From Dietzia timorensis (GTDB lineage: Bacteria; Actinomycetota; Actinomycetes; Mycobacteriales; Mycobacteriaceae), in assembly GCF_001659785.1 (NCBI RefSeq), contig NZ_CP015961.1, positions 3,534,001 to 3,598,000 of the forward strand: DNA of 64,000 nucleotides, written 5' to 3'. Within the stretch, counting starts at the first letter, position 1. The number at the start of each line of letters is the position of its first letter. This document shows positions 53,426 to 62,999 of the stretch, piece after piece. The notes beneath the pieces are model-generated. The model did no database searches. It was not told the DNA's origin and saw nothing but the letters and a program-made list of their open reading frames with translations. The translations under genes and the position numbers were made by a program.

Positions 53426-54922
53426 TCAGTTCCCGCCCTGCTGGTTCTCCCACCACGCCTTGAGCTCGGCCCTGGCCTCGTCCGGGTCCAGTGGGCCGCG
53501 GTCGAGCCGGAGCTCCTTGAGGTACTTCCACGCCTTGCCCACGACCGGGCCCGGCGGCACGCCGAGGATCTCCATGATGTCGTTGCCGTCGAGATCGGGG
53601 CGCACGCGCGCGAGATCCTCTGCCTCGGCGATCTCGGCGATGCGCTGTTCGAGGGAATCGTAATTACGCTGCAGCCGGTTCGCGCGACGCTTGTTGCGGG
53701 TGGTGCAGTCGGCGCGGACGAGCTTGTGCAGGCGCGGCAGCAGGTCGCCGGCGTCGTTGACGTAGCGCCGCACCGCCGAATCCGTCCACGCACCGTCGCC
53801 GTAGCCGTGGAAGCGCAGGTGCAGGAAGATCAGGCCCGAGACGTCCTCGATCATCGCCTTCGGATACTTGAGTGCCCGCATCCGCTTACGAGCCATCTTC
53901 GCGCCGACGACCTCGTGATGGTGGAAGGTGACCCCGCCGCCGGGCTTGGGCGCGCGCGTATCGGGCTTGCCGATGTCGTGCAGCAGCGCCGCCCAACGAA
54001 GCACGAGATCCGGGCCTTCGTCCTCGAGGTCGATCGCCTGCTGCAGCACCGTGAGCGAATGCCAGTACACGTCTTTGTGCTGCATGTGTTCGTCGCGTTC
54101 GAGCTGCATACCGGGGATTTCGGGCATCACCCGCTCGGCCAGGCCCGTCTCGACGAGGACGTTGATCCCGGCGACGGGATCCGCGCCGAGCATGAGCTTG
54201 TCGAGCTCGGTGCGAACGCGCTCGACCGTGATTCGGTCGATCTGCTCGGCCATCTCCCTCATCGATTCGCGCACCCGCGGGGCGAGGTCGAAGCGGAGCT
54301 GCGAGACGAATCTCGCCGCGCGCAGCATCCGCAGCGGATCGTCGCCGAAAGACACTTCCGGTGACGACGGGGTGTCGATGATCTTCTCGGCGAGAGCGTC
54401 CATCCCGCCGATGGGATCGCAAAACTCCGTGCCACCGCCTGGCAGGAGGCGCACCGCCATCGCGTTGACGGTGAAATCCCGGCGGACGAGATCGCCCTCG
54501 AGCGTGTCGCCGAAGGTTACGGTCGGGTTCCGGGTGACCCCGTCGTACGAATCCGCGCGGTACGTCGTGATCTCGACCTGCCATTCGGGCTGCGGCTGCG
54601 CGTCGTCATCCAGCGACGGGGCGGCGGACCGGGGGACCGGGATGGCTGCGGAGATGGTGCCGAACTCGATTCCGGTGTCCCACACGGCGCGGGCACGGCG
54701 GGTAAGGATCCGGCGAACGGTCTCCGGGCGCGCATCGGTGGAGAAATCCATGTCCGACACCCGCGCACCGAGAAGCGCGTCGCGCACGCTACCGCCCACG
54801 AGGTACAGCTCGTGCCCGCTCGCCGCGAAATCGTCGGCGAGCGGCGTGAGCAGCGGGGCCAACGCGTTGAGTCGGCCCTGCGCCGCGGCGAGAAGCTCCA
54901 GTTGCTGGCCCGGGGAAGTCAC
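53426..54922 (-). CDS. pcnA: CCA tRNA nucleotidyltransferase
   Basis: The enzyme adds or repairs the 3' CCA of tRNAs. The 498-residue protein has the head motif LVGGSVRDALLG and DMDFSTDARPE (catalytic Asp pair), RRDFTVNAMAV and DPLRMLRAARF. A C-terminal HD domain has LLHDIGKPDTR and VTFHHHEVVGA. This HD-containing class I/II bacterial form is the PcnA of mycobacteria. It diverges from the Nudix gene exactly as in M. tuberculosis. It starts at a GTG without a strong ribosome-binding site. Confidence 0.93.
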   Translation of the reverse strand: MTSPGQQLELLAAAQGRLNALAPLLTPLADDFAASGHELYLVGGSVRDALLGARVSDMDFSTDARPETVRRILTRRARAVWDTGIEFGTISAAIPVPRSAAPSLDDDAQPQPEWQVEITTYRADSYDGVTRNPTVTFGDTLEGDLVRRDFTVNAMAVRLLPGGGTEFCDPIGGMDALAEKIIDTPSSPEVSFGDDPLRMLRAARFVSQLRFDLAPRVRESMREMAEQIDRITVERVRTELDKLMLGADPVAGINVLVETGLAERVMPEIPGMQLERDEHMQHKDVYWHSLTVLQQAIDLEDEGPDLVLRWAALLHDIGKPDTRAPKPGGGVTFHHHEVVGAKMARKRMRALKYPKAMIEDVSGLIFLHLRFHGYGDGAWTDSAVRRYVNDAGDLLPRLHKLVRADCTTRNKRRANRLQRNYDSLEQRIAEIAEAEDLARVRPDLDGNDIMEILGVPPGPVVGKAWKYLKELRLDRGPLDPDEARAELKAWWENQQGGN

Positions 54923-55048
54923 GGCGAAAACTTTACCGCGAATTGCTCGCGGCCCGAATCCGTCCCCGCCGCGGGAGGGAACCGGACAGGGGCCGCGCAC
55001 GAGCCGACGATTCCCTAGTTGGCGGGGGTTGTCGGATACCATTGGCAA

Positions 55049-56491
55049 GTGAACGATTTTGAACGTCAAACGGCGAGCGCGAGTTCGCGCCCAGGCCGAC
55101 GACGTTCCCGGCGCGCGGCCGGACCTGCGGGAAACCACGGTTCGAACGCCGCGCAGCCCCCGGCCGGCGGACAGCGCGCCCACGCGCACGGCTCCGCCGG
55201 GTCGCCCGGAAAGGGCGACAACGGGACAGGTGGTGCATCACCGAAGGGCGGCCCCGCCCAGGGCAATGCCGACCCAGGACACGGGCCGGCGGAAGGCCGC
55301 TCCCGGCGACGGCGTCGGCGCGGCCGAGGCCGAGGCTCCGGGGCACGCGCCCAGGCGGGCGCGGCAGGCAACAGCACCACCATTGGCGACGGGACGTCGA
55401 AGGCAGGCGCGGGCGGCGACGGCTCCGCCGAGCAGCAAGGACAACAAGGACAACAACGCAAGAACACCCGCGGCGGCTCTCGCTCGGGTGGCCGGACGCG
55501 CGGCCAGGGTGCGAAGGGGCAAGGCTCAAAGGGCCAAGGTCACAAGCCCGGGCAGAAGTCGGGTCAGAAGCAAGGCCAGCGCCACGGCGGACGCGGCGCC
55601 CAGCAGCGCGGGCAGGGCGCGCGGGGTGGCACTCGTAAATCCACTGCGCGGGGACCGCACGCCTCGCTGCGAACGGTCCGCGAGACGTCCGCGGGCGGGA
55701 TGGTCGTACGCGGACTCGCCGAGCTCGCCGAAGCGTACGCGGAGAAGGGTGCCGGTCTCGACCTAGCGAGCGTCGACGCCCTCGAGGTCGCGTTGATCGG
55801 CCGCCTCGACCGGCGTGGGCGTATGTTGTGGTCGATGCCCAAGGGACACGTCGAGGGCAGCGAAACCTACGCGCAGACCGCGCGGCGCGAGGTGCTCGAG
55901 GAGACGGGCCTCAACGGCACGATTCTCGCCGAGCTCGGCAGCATCGACTACTGGTTCGTCGCCGATGGCAAACGCATCCACAAGACCGTCCACCACCACA
56001 TCATCCGGTACGACGACGGTGACTTGTGCGATGAGGACCCGGAAATCACCGAAGTGGCATGGGTGGCTTTTAAGCTGTTGCCCATGCGGCTTGCCTACAC
56101 CGACGAGCGCCGACTGATGGACACGGCCCGCGACCTCCTTCCGGAGCTCGCGGCCGCCGAGGTGGCCGGGCGAAATCCCGAGCCACGGCCAGCCGACGTT
56201 GTCGATCCGAACAGAAGATCCGCGACTCGCGAAGAGAACCCGGCACGTTCGGCGTCGGCAAGCGGCAACAAGCCCGGACAGGGCGGCGGCAACGACCACG
56301 GAGCGGGCTCGGACAGGGCGCGCGGTGGTGGCGAAGGGCGCAAACGCTCGCGCCGCCGCAGGGGTCGAGGCGGCCGCGGCCGCGGTGGTCAGCAGGCTGC
56401 GCACGGTCAGAATCAGCAGGGCCAGCGTTCCCGCGGATCCCACGGCGGCCGGTCGGGCCGCGGCGACAACCCTCGGGGCAGCGGACAGTGA
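55049..56491 (+). CDS. Nudix hydrolase (MutT4-like) with Arg/Gly-rich arms
   Basis: The 480-residue protein has a central Nudix domain (about 205-355). The exact box GHVEGSETYAQTARREVLEE lies near 266, then TGL. It is flanked by a 200-residue N-terminal and a 120-residue C-terminal arm rich in Arg, Gly, Gln and Lys (runs of Arg and RGRG). Mycobacterial MutT4 is about 250 residues, so the arms are extra. The arms resemble RNA-binding disordered regions. The GTG at 55049 has TACCAT six bases upstream, so the mRNA may be leaderless. It overlaps the next gene by four bases. Confidence 0.8.
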   Translation: MNDFERQTASASSRPGRRRSRRAAGPAGNHGSNAAQPPAGGQRAHAHGSAGSPGKGDNGTGGASPKGGPAQGNADPGHGPAEGRSRRRRRRGRGRGSGARAQAGAAGNSTTIGDGTSKAGAGGDGSAEQQGQQGQQRKNTRGGSRSGGRTRGQGAKGQGSKGQGHKPGQKSGQKQGQRHGGRGAQQRGQGARGGTRKSTARGPHASLRTVRETSAGGMVVRGLAELAEAYAEKGAGLDLASVDALEVALIGRLDRRGRMLWSMPKGHVEGSETYAQTARREVLEETGLNGTILAELGSIDYWFVADGKRIHKTVHHHIIRYDDGDLCDEDPEITEVAWVAFKLLPMRLAYTDERRLMDTARDLLPELAAAEVAGRNPEPRPADVVDPNRRSATREENPARSASASGNKPGQGGGNDHGAGSDRARGGGEGRKRSRRRRGRGGRGRGGQQAAHGQNQQGQRSRGSHGGRSGRGDNPRGSGQ

Positions 56492-59214
56492 TCCGGCGGG
56501 GCGCGAGAGTCGGCGCCGGTGTGGCGTGTACTGCCGCCCTGTTGTTGACACCCGTCGCCGGGATCACTGCGGCCCAGTCGATAGTCGGCGCCCCGTCAGC
56601 GGCCGCCGCGCCCACGGCGGCACCGGGAGCGCCCGAACCGCAGACGGCGGCGGCTCTCGATCTCGTCCCGAATCCGGCGCCCGCGCACGCGCGCGTGTCG
56701 ATCGACGAGATCACCCCGCAGGTCGCCGACGGCGCGCCCGGTTCCGACGCGATCAACGGCATCCCGCTGGTCACGGTCCGCGGGACGGTGACCAACGCGT
56801 CCGACGAAGAGATTTCCGACCTCACGCTTCGGCTGCAGCGCGGCCCCGGGACCTCGCAGCCGTCGCAGGTGCGCACCGCGTTGTCGGCGCCCGAGCAGGA
56901 CTTCGAGACGGCCGGCCCCTTCGAGCCGCTCGCGGACACCCTCGCGCCGGGCGCGGAGGTGCCGTTCGAGGTGAAGATGCCGCTCGCCGATGCGAACGAC
57001 GGACCATCGCTGCGGATCGATCAGCCGGGCGTGTACCCGCTGCTCGTCAACGTCAACGGCACCCCGGCGGGCGGCGATGCCGCGCGGCTCGACGATGCCC
57101 GCGTGCTGCTCCCGGTGATGCCGTCCGCGCTCCAACTGCTACCCGGCGCCGACGGATCCGAGCTCTCCTCCCGCGCGGAGACGAGCCCCGCCAGCGACGT
57201 CACCGTGGTGTATCCGATCGCCGCCGCACCCACGCGCCGCGCGATCAGCCCCGGCCTCGACGGACCCGCACCGACAGTGCATCTGACCGACGACTCTCTG
57301 CTCACCTCTCTCGGCGACGGCGGCCGGCTCAACGGACTGCTCGACGCCCTCGAGAATGCCGAGCAATCCGACGAAGAACTCTCCACCGCGGTGTGCCTCG
57401 CCATCGACCCCGAACTGCTGCGAACCGCGGCGGACATCGCCGCCGGCTACGAGGTCATCGTCGACGGGCCGGAAGAGGCCCAGCGGATCTCCGATGCGGC
57501 GCCGAAGGCCTCCGCATGGCTCGACCGTCTCCGGGATCTCGCCGCAGACCATTGCACGGTCCCGTTGCCGCCGAACCAGGCCGATCTCGACGCGGTCGCC
57601 GCGACGCAATCCGACGCGCTCGCCTCGGCCGTCGGCGACGGCCCCGCGAACGAGCTCACCCGTGTGCTCGGAGTCGAGTCGACCACGGATGCGGTGATTC
57701 CCACCTCGGGCACCATCACCCAGCAGACCGTCGACCAGATCCCGGCGCTTCGCGACTCACCATTGGTCGTCGCGTCGTCCGCCGTCAGCACTCCCGATTC
57801 GGCAATCCCGACATCCGGTGTCCACCGGCTCGAATCCGGTCAGCACGCGCTCGCCTACGACCCCTACCTGGCCTCTTCGCTGGCCGCGACGGGAGCCATC
57901 GCCGAGAATCCGCGGTATTCCAGCGCGAACCAGCGCTACTGGCTCGAGTCCGATTCCCCGGCCGCCCGCCTGCAATCGGCCCGCGCCTCGCTACTCGCCC
58001 CGGTGCTCGCGAACATGTCCGAGGCCGCAACGACCGAGGCCGACCCCACCTCGGACACAGCCGACGAAGCAGGCGAGGACTCCGGAGAGCCGCGCAAGCT
58101 CCTCGTTATGCCTCCGGCCGTGTGGACGCTGGATGACGCCGGAGTGCAGTCTCTCCTCGACACCGTGTCCGGTCAGATCGAGGCGGGGAATATGCGGCCG
58201 CTCTCGCTCGGCGACGCGCTCGCCCAGGCGCCCGATGACGATCCGGTCCGCCTCGACTCCACGCGCCAGGGGCTTCCGATCACCCCGGACACGCTCGGCC
58301 GCGAGCCGGCCCGCGAGGAGGACGCAGAAGGTCCGGCGTCCGGCGCATCGGACCCGGGCGAGGTCGAACGCTTTCTCCCGACCGACGCGAGCGGGCAGCC
58401 GATCGCCGATTCCGATCCCGGCGCCATCGACATCGACACGATCTCCCGGGTGCGCGACGCCATGGTCCGCGTGTCCACGCTGCGACACGTCGTCGACACC
58501 TCGGATCCGACCGCGAACACCGCCCCGGCGTTCATCGACCCGCTGCGCTCCGAGGCGCTGCGCACGCTGTCCACGACCGCCCGCCGCGCAGGGGGCGACG
58601 GCTCCATCGAATCCAATGGCTTCGATGCCGACGATCCACTCGCCGGTCCCGACACCGGCCGCACCGCCCGACAGGCCAGCGCGGACTCGCTCGACCGCCT
58701 CGAGAACGCACTGGACAATGCCTTCGAGTCGATTTCGCTCATCCCGCCGGGCGCGGTCTACACGATGGCCTCGCCGAACTCACCGCTCCTGCTCGTCGCC
58801 CGCAATGGCATGCCCTTTCCTGTGCGCGTCGCCGTGCAGATCGACACCCCGCCGGGCATCACCGTCGAGAACCAGGGCATCATCTCCGTGCCGGCCTCGG
58901 GTTCGCGGACGATGCAGCTGCCCACCGATTCCGATCAGTCTGGAACGCGCGCCGGCATCACCATGCAGCTAGTATCTCCGGACGGTGTTGCGCTCTCCGA
59001 GCCCATCGACATCGAGGTGCAAACTGGGGGTTCCCGTTTGGCGTGGCTGTTCATGTTCGTCGCCGGCATCGCCGCGGCAGTGCTCATGTTCCGCCGCTTC
59101 CTCACGGTGCGCCGCGCGAAAGCAGATGGAACGTGGGAAGATCCCAGCACCGGCTATACATCCGAGCCTGACGGCGGACGTGCCGAACCAAGCCATGGCG
59201 AAGGGAGCAAATAG
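56488..59214 (+). CDS. DUF6049-type exported membrane-anchored protein (Rv3909-like)
   Basis: The 908-residue protein has a signal peptide (VACTAALLLTPVAGITAA). A large extracytoplasmic region includes a beta-sandwich-like start (LVTVRGTVTNASDEEISDLTLRL), and one C-terminal helix (LAWLFMFVAGIAAAVLMF) has a short cytosolic tail. The position between mutT4 and murJ is conserved in the order, suggesting a link to cell-wall lipid II export or its control. GTGA overlap couples it to the Nudix gene, and murJ starts directly after its stop. Confidence 0.82.
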   Translation: MIRRGARVGAGVACTAALLLTPVAGITAAQSIVGAPSAAAAPTAAPGAPEPQTAAALDLVPNPAPAHARVSIDEITPQVADGAPGSDAINGIPLVTVRGTVTNASDEEISDLTLRLQRGPGTSQPSQVRTALSAPEQDFETAGPFEPLADTLAPGAEVPFEVKMPLADANDGPSLRIDQPGVYPLLVNVNGTPAGGDAARLDDARVLLPVMPSALQLLPGADGSELSSRAETSPASDVTVVYPIAAAPTRRAISPGLDGPAPTVHLTDDSLLTSLGDGGRLNGLLDALENAEQSDEELSTAVCLAIDPELLRTAADIAAGYEVIVDGPEEAQRISDAAPKASAWLDRLRDLAADHCTVPLPPNQADLDAVAATQSDALASAVGDGPANELTRVLGVESTTDAVIPTSGTITQQTVDQIPALRDSPLVVASSAVSTPDSAIPTSGVHRLESGQHALAYDPYLASSLAATGAIAENPRYSSANQRYWLESDSPAARLQSARASLLAPVLANMSEAATTEADPTSDTADEAGEDSGEPRKLLVMPPAVWTLDDAGVQSLLDTVSGQIEAGNMRPLSLGDALAQAPDDDPVRLDSTRQGLPITPDTLGREPAREEDAEGPASGASDPGEVERFLPTDASGQPIADSDPGAIDIDTISRVRDAMVRVSTLRHVVDTSDPTANTAPAFIDPLRSEALRTLSTTARRAGGDGSIESNGFDADDPLAGPDTGRTARQASADSLDRLENALDNAFESISLIPPGAVYTMASPNSPLLLVARNGMPFPVRVAVQIDTPPGITVENQGIISVPASGSRTMQLPTDSDQSGTRAGITMQLVSPDGVALSEPIDIEVQTGGSRLAWLFMFVAGIAAAVLMFRRFLTVRRAKADGTWEDPSTGYTSEPDGGRAEPSHGEGSK

Positions 59215-61038
59215 GTGAACGATTCGCCACGCAGACCCGACTTCGGCATGCGCGGGCGGCGCCGGGAGCCCGGTAGTTCCGTGATTCGGGCGGCCACCGC
59301 GCCGCCACCGGTCTCGGAGGGCGCCTTCGGCGACCTGCAGATCGTCCAGTCGCAGTATCTTGCGGACGCCGAGCCGGGGCCACTCGCCCAGGGCGAAACC
59401 CGCAGCGCGGAGGACGCCGCCCACGGCAGCTCGCGGAGCCTGCTGCGCGCCACCGGTTCGATGGCGATCGCGAACCTCGTCTCCCGCATCACCGGCTTCG
59501 TCCGGATGAGCCTCATCCTGTGGACCCTCGGCGGCGCCGTCGCCTCGGCGTTCAACACGGCGAACCAGTTGCCGAACATGGTCACCGAGCTCGTCCTCGG
59601 TTCCGTGCTCACGGGCATGTTCATGCCCCTGCTCTCGCGCGCATCCAGGGAGGATGACGACGGAGGTCTGGGGTTCGTCAGACGTCTGATCACCGTCACC
59701 GCCACAGGCGCATTCGTCATCACGCTCATCGCCGTCGCCGCGGCCCCGTGGCTCACCGACATCAACCTCTCGGACGGCAAGGTCAACACCTCCCTCGCCA
59801 CCGCGTTCGCGTTCCTGCTGCTCCCGCAGATCTTCTTCTACGCCGTGTTCTCGGTGTTGCTCGCCGTCCTCAACAAGAACGAGGTATTCCGCCCAGGTGC
59901 CTGGGCGCCGGTGTGGAACAACCTCATCGGCATCGCGACGCTCTTCGCCTATGTTCTGTTCGCCAAGGACATCGACCCGAAGGCGCCGGTCAACATCCTC
60001 GATCCGGCCATCCTCCTTCTCGGGATCGGCACCACGCTCGGCGTCGTCGTACAGGCCGTCGTGCTGCTGTGGCCGCTCCACAAGCTCGGCATCAATCTGC
60101 GCCCGCAGTGGGGCATCGACAACCGCCTGAGGGAGTTCGCGCCGAGCGCGTTCGCGGGGTTCACCTACGTGCTCATCAGCCAGGTCGGGCTCGTCGTGAC
60201 CAACCGCATCGGTTCGGCCGCCGACGAGAGTGCCATCGCGATCTACCAGTCCAACTGGCTGCTGCTCCAGGTGCCCTACGGCATTCTCGGCGTCACCCTC
60301 CTCACGGCGATCAATCCGCGCCTCGCCGACAACGGCACCGCTGGCCGTAACAAGGAGGTCGTCGCGGACATCTCGCTCGGCACCCGCCTCTCGGTCGCCG
60401 GACTACTGCCCATCATCGCTCTCATGACCGCGTTCGGTCCCGTCATAGCCTCCGGCCTGTTCGCCTACCAGAACTTCTCTCCCGAGGAAGCGAACATCCT
60501 CGGCAACACGATGTCGGCCTCGGCGTTCACGCTCATCCCGTACGCCATCGTGCTACTCCAGCAGCGCGTGTTCTACGCGCGGGAAAGCTACTGGACTCCG
60601 ACGATCATCATCACCGTCGTCACCGCGGTCCGCGTCGGCTGCGCCTACCTTGCGCCGCATGTCGCGACGTCCTCGCAGGACGTGGTCATGCTGCTCGCGC
60701 TGTCCAATGGGCTGGGCTTCCTCGCGGGCGCGGTCATGGGCTACATCCTTCTCAAGCGGAGCCTCGGCCCACTCAGCGGGGGAGAGGTGCTCAAATCCTC
60801 CGGATGGGTCCTGTTCGCCTCCGTCATCGGCTGTGCCGTGGCGCTCGCCGCCGACTGGATTCTCCACCTGCATCTGCTCGTCGGCGCAATCGGTTCGTTC
60901 GGTGACATCATCCGGATGGCGATCCTCACCCCGATTGCGCTCGTGGTCATCGTCGCGGTGCTCACGCGCTCGAACCTGCCCGAGCTGGCGCCCCTCACGA
61001 ATCGGATTTCGGCGCTGCTGTCCCGCAACCGCGGATAG
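59215..61038 (+). CDS. murJ: Lipid II flippase MurJ
   Basis: MurJ moves lipid II across the membrane for peptidoglycan synthesis. The 607-residue MATE/MOP-type protein has about 14 helices. Signatures include SMAIANLVSRITGFVRMSLILW, NTANQLPNMVTELVLGSVLTGMFMPLL and SNWLLLQVPYGILGVTLLTAINPRL. The first 75 residues are a cytosolic extension. In M. tuberculosis MviN carries a pseudokinase and extracellular domain on the same chain; here these are a separate gene downstream. Confidence 0.95.
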   Translation: MNDSPRRPDFGMRGRRREPGSSVIRAATAPPPVSEGAFGDLQIVQSQYLADAEPGPLAQGETRSAEDAAHGSSRSLLRATGSMAIANLVSRITGFVRMSLILWTLGGAVASAFNTANQLPNMVTELVLGSVLTGMFMPLLSRASREDDDGGLGFVRRLITVTATGAFVITLIAVAAAPWLTDINLSDGKVNTSLATAFAFLLLPQIFFYAVFSVLLAVLNKNEVFRPGAWAPVWNNLIGIATLFAYVLFAKDIDPKAPVNILDPAILLLGIGTTLGVVVQAVVLLWPLHKLGINLRPQWGIDNRLREFAPSAFAGFTYVLISQVGLVVTNRIGSAADESAIAIYQSNWLLLQVPYGILGVTLLTAINPRLADNGTAGRNKEVVADISLGTRLSVAGLLPIIALMTAFGPVIASGLFAYQNFSPEEANILGNTMSASAFTLIPYAIVLLQQRVFYARESYWTPTIIITVVTAVRVGCAYLAPHVATSSQDVVMLLALSNGLGFLAGAVMGYILLKRSLGPLSGGEVLKSSGWVLFASVIGCAVALAADWILHLHLLVGAIGSFGDIIRMAILTPIALVVIVAVLTRSNLPELAPLTNRISALLSRNRG

Positions 61039-61240
61039 CCGCGCGGGCGGGGCGAGGATGCCGCCTACCTGCGCCCCATCCGGCGACACGACCCGGCCTG
61101 CCGGGTTGCGCGTTGCGCGGCCGCATCACTGGGTATCCTGGTGTAGTTCGTACTGCTCGCCGACTGGGCGGAGGTCGGAAGGGTTCATGCCTTTCGGCGA
61201 GCTCGCGAGTACACCTCGAATCGGTACCTGGAGCGGCTAA

Positions 61241-62923
61241 GTGAGCACTGAAGAAGGCAACGTCAACGGCGGAAGCGAAAACTCCGCCTCGCCGCGCCTC
61301 GCCCCCGGCGGCGCGGTCGCCGGTGGCCGCTATCGCCTCGTCGCGCCCCACGGCGGCGGCAATGGTCTTCGCTACTGGCAGGCCCGCGACCAGCGCCTGG
61401 GCCGAGAGGTCGCGCTCGTCTTCGTCGACCCCGCTCCGAGCGACTCCGCCGAGGGCGGAAAGAAGACCACCGCCAAGGTTCTCGACGCCACGCTCGCGTT
61501 GTCGAAGCTGTGGGCGCCCGGCGTCGCCGGCGTGCTCGATGTCATCCGCGGGAAGGTCGGCGGCATCATCGTCGCCGAGTGGACCCCGGGCAAGTCCTTC
61601 GCCGCCGCGGCCGCCGAGAAGCGCCTCGCCTCCGGCGCCGCCGAGGCCCTCCGTCCGCTGGCCGATTCCGCGTCCCGCGCCCATGCCGAGCAGCGCGACG
61701 TCGGGCTGGTCTCCCCGGATCAGCTCCGCGTGACCGACGACGGCCTGGCCATCCTCGCCTTCCCCGGCGTCACTCCGGCAGCGTCCAGGGAGGACGACGT
61801 CAAGGGTCTCGGGGCGGTCCTCTACGCGGCGCAGACCGGAAAGTGGCCGCTCGACCTGCCGTCCGGGTCCGACGATGTCGACGTCACCGATTCCCGTCTG
61901 CCGGAAGCCGAGCGGGATTCGGACGGCACGCCGGTCGATCCGCAGAAGTCCGGCGCACCGGTGGACCAGGCCACGCTCGCGATGCGTACGCTCGACGGAT
62001 CGTCTGTGTCCTCGGCGTCCACCGTTCTATCGCTTCTTGACGGCGCAGGTCCCTCCTCCGCGCCGGCCTCGGCCCGCACCTCTCCTACCCGTTCGGACTA
62101 CGCGGATGCCGAGTCGCTCAGCGAGGGCGACGGTCCCTGGGATTCCGAACGCGAGGAGCTGTCTCCGGCCGAACAGCGCGTCCGCGATCAGCGCCGGTGG
62201 GTCATCATGGCCGGGGCGGGCGCGGTGGGCGTGCTCGTCATCATCGTCCTGCTCATCACGATGATGGGCGGCTTCGGCGGCCGCGACGACGATGTGCCGC
62301 TGTCCGCTCAGCTCGACGCGATGCAGGAGGAGCAGCGAGCCTCGCGAGAGGCGGCCCAGCAATCAGCCGAATCCGGCGAGGACGACTCGTCGGGCTCCGA
62401 AACCTCCGCCTCGCCCACGTCCAGCGCCCCCGCCGAGGAGGGCGAGGAACTCGCGGTGTCAGACGCGACGACGTGGCAGCCGTCCACCTCCGCGGGTAAC
62501 GCGGAGAACTCGGCTCTCGCCGTCAACGTCACCGACGGGTCCGCGGACACCACGTGGCGCACCGACACCTACGAGAACCAGTTCGGCAACGGGCCGACGG
62601 CCTTCAAGCCCGGACTCGGCCTGCTGCTGTCGCTCGAGGAGGCTGCGCGGCTCACCGAGGTCACCGTCTCGTCGCCGGATCGGGGAGTCGAGTTCGAGGT
62701 CCGCACAGCGGGCACCGCGTCTCCGACGTCATTGGACGATACGACTCTGGTGGGTGAGGGCACCGTTTCCGGTGGCGAGGAGTCGGTGGCCATCGATCCG
62801 GACGACATGGACGAAGATGCGCAGTACGTGATCATCTGGATCACGAAGCTCAGCGGTTCGGATGCCGCCGGATATTCCGCACAGATCGGCGAGGTCGAGC
62901 TCGCGGGGCTTCCCGAGGACTAA
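61241..62923 (+). CDS. Membrane pseudokinase with extracellular discoidin-like domain
   Basis: The 560-residue protein has an N-terminal kinase-like fold (GGRYRLVAPHGGGNGLRYWQARD). It lacks the VAIK Lys (EVALVFVD), HRD and DFG, so it cannot phosphorylate. One membrane helix (VIMAGAGAVGVLVIIVLLI, about 325-345) is followed by an acidic linker and a C-terminal beta domain (TTWRTDTYENQFGNGPTAFKPGLGLLL). This is the C-terminal half of mycobacterial MviN (Rv3910), which recruits the FHA protein FhaA. It starts at a GTG, 202 bp after murJ. A TGACGTCGGA copy lies at 62722. Confidence 0.85.
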   Translation: MSTEEGNVNGGSENSASPRLAPGGAVAGGRYRLVAPHGGGNGLRYWQARDQRLGREVALVFVDPAPSDSAEGGKKTTAKVLDATLALSKLWAPGVAGVLDVIRGKVGGIIVAEWTPGKSFAAAAAEKRLASGAAEALRPLADSASRAHAEQRDVGLVSPDQLRVTDDGLAILAFPGVTPAASREDDVKGLGAVLYAAQTGKWPLDLPSGSDDVDVTDSRLPEAERDSDGTPVDPQKSGAPVDQATLAMRTLDGSSVSSASTVLSLLDGAGPSSAPASARTSPTRSDYADAESLSEGDGPWDSEREELSPAEQRVRDQRRWVIMAGAGAVGVLVIIVLLITMMGGFGGRDDDVPLSAQLDAMQEEQRASREAAQQSAESGEDDSSGSETSASPTSSAPAEEGEELAVSDATTWQPSTSAGNAENSALAVNVTDGSADTTWRTDTYENQFGNGPTAFKPGLGLLLSLEEAARLTEVTVSSPDRGVEFEVRTAGTASPTSLDDTTLVGEGTVSGGEESVAIDPDDMDEDAQYVIIWITKLSGSDAAGYSAQIGEVELAGLPED

Positions 62924-62999
62924 CGGTCCTCCGGCGGTCGCCCGGCAGCCGCAAATGTAGCGCCCCCCATAGCGGAGCGCGTGGTCCTACTTTTGATGC

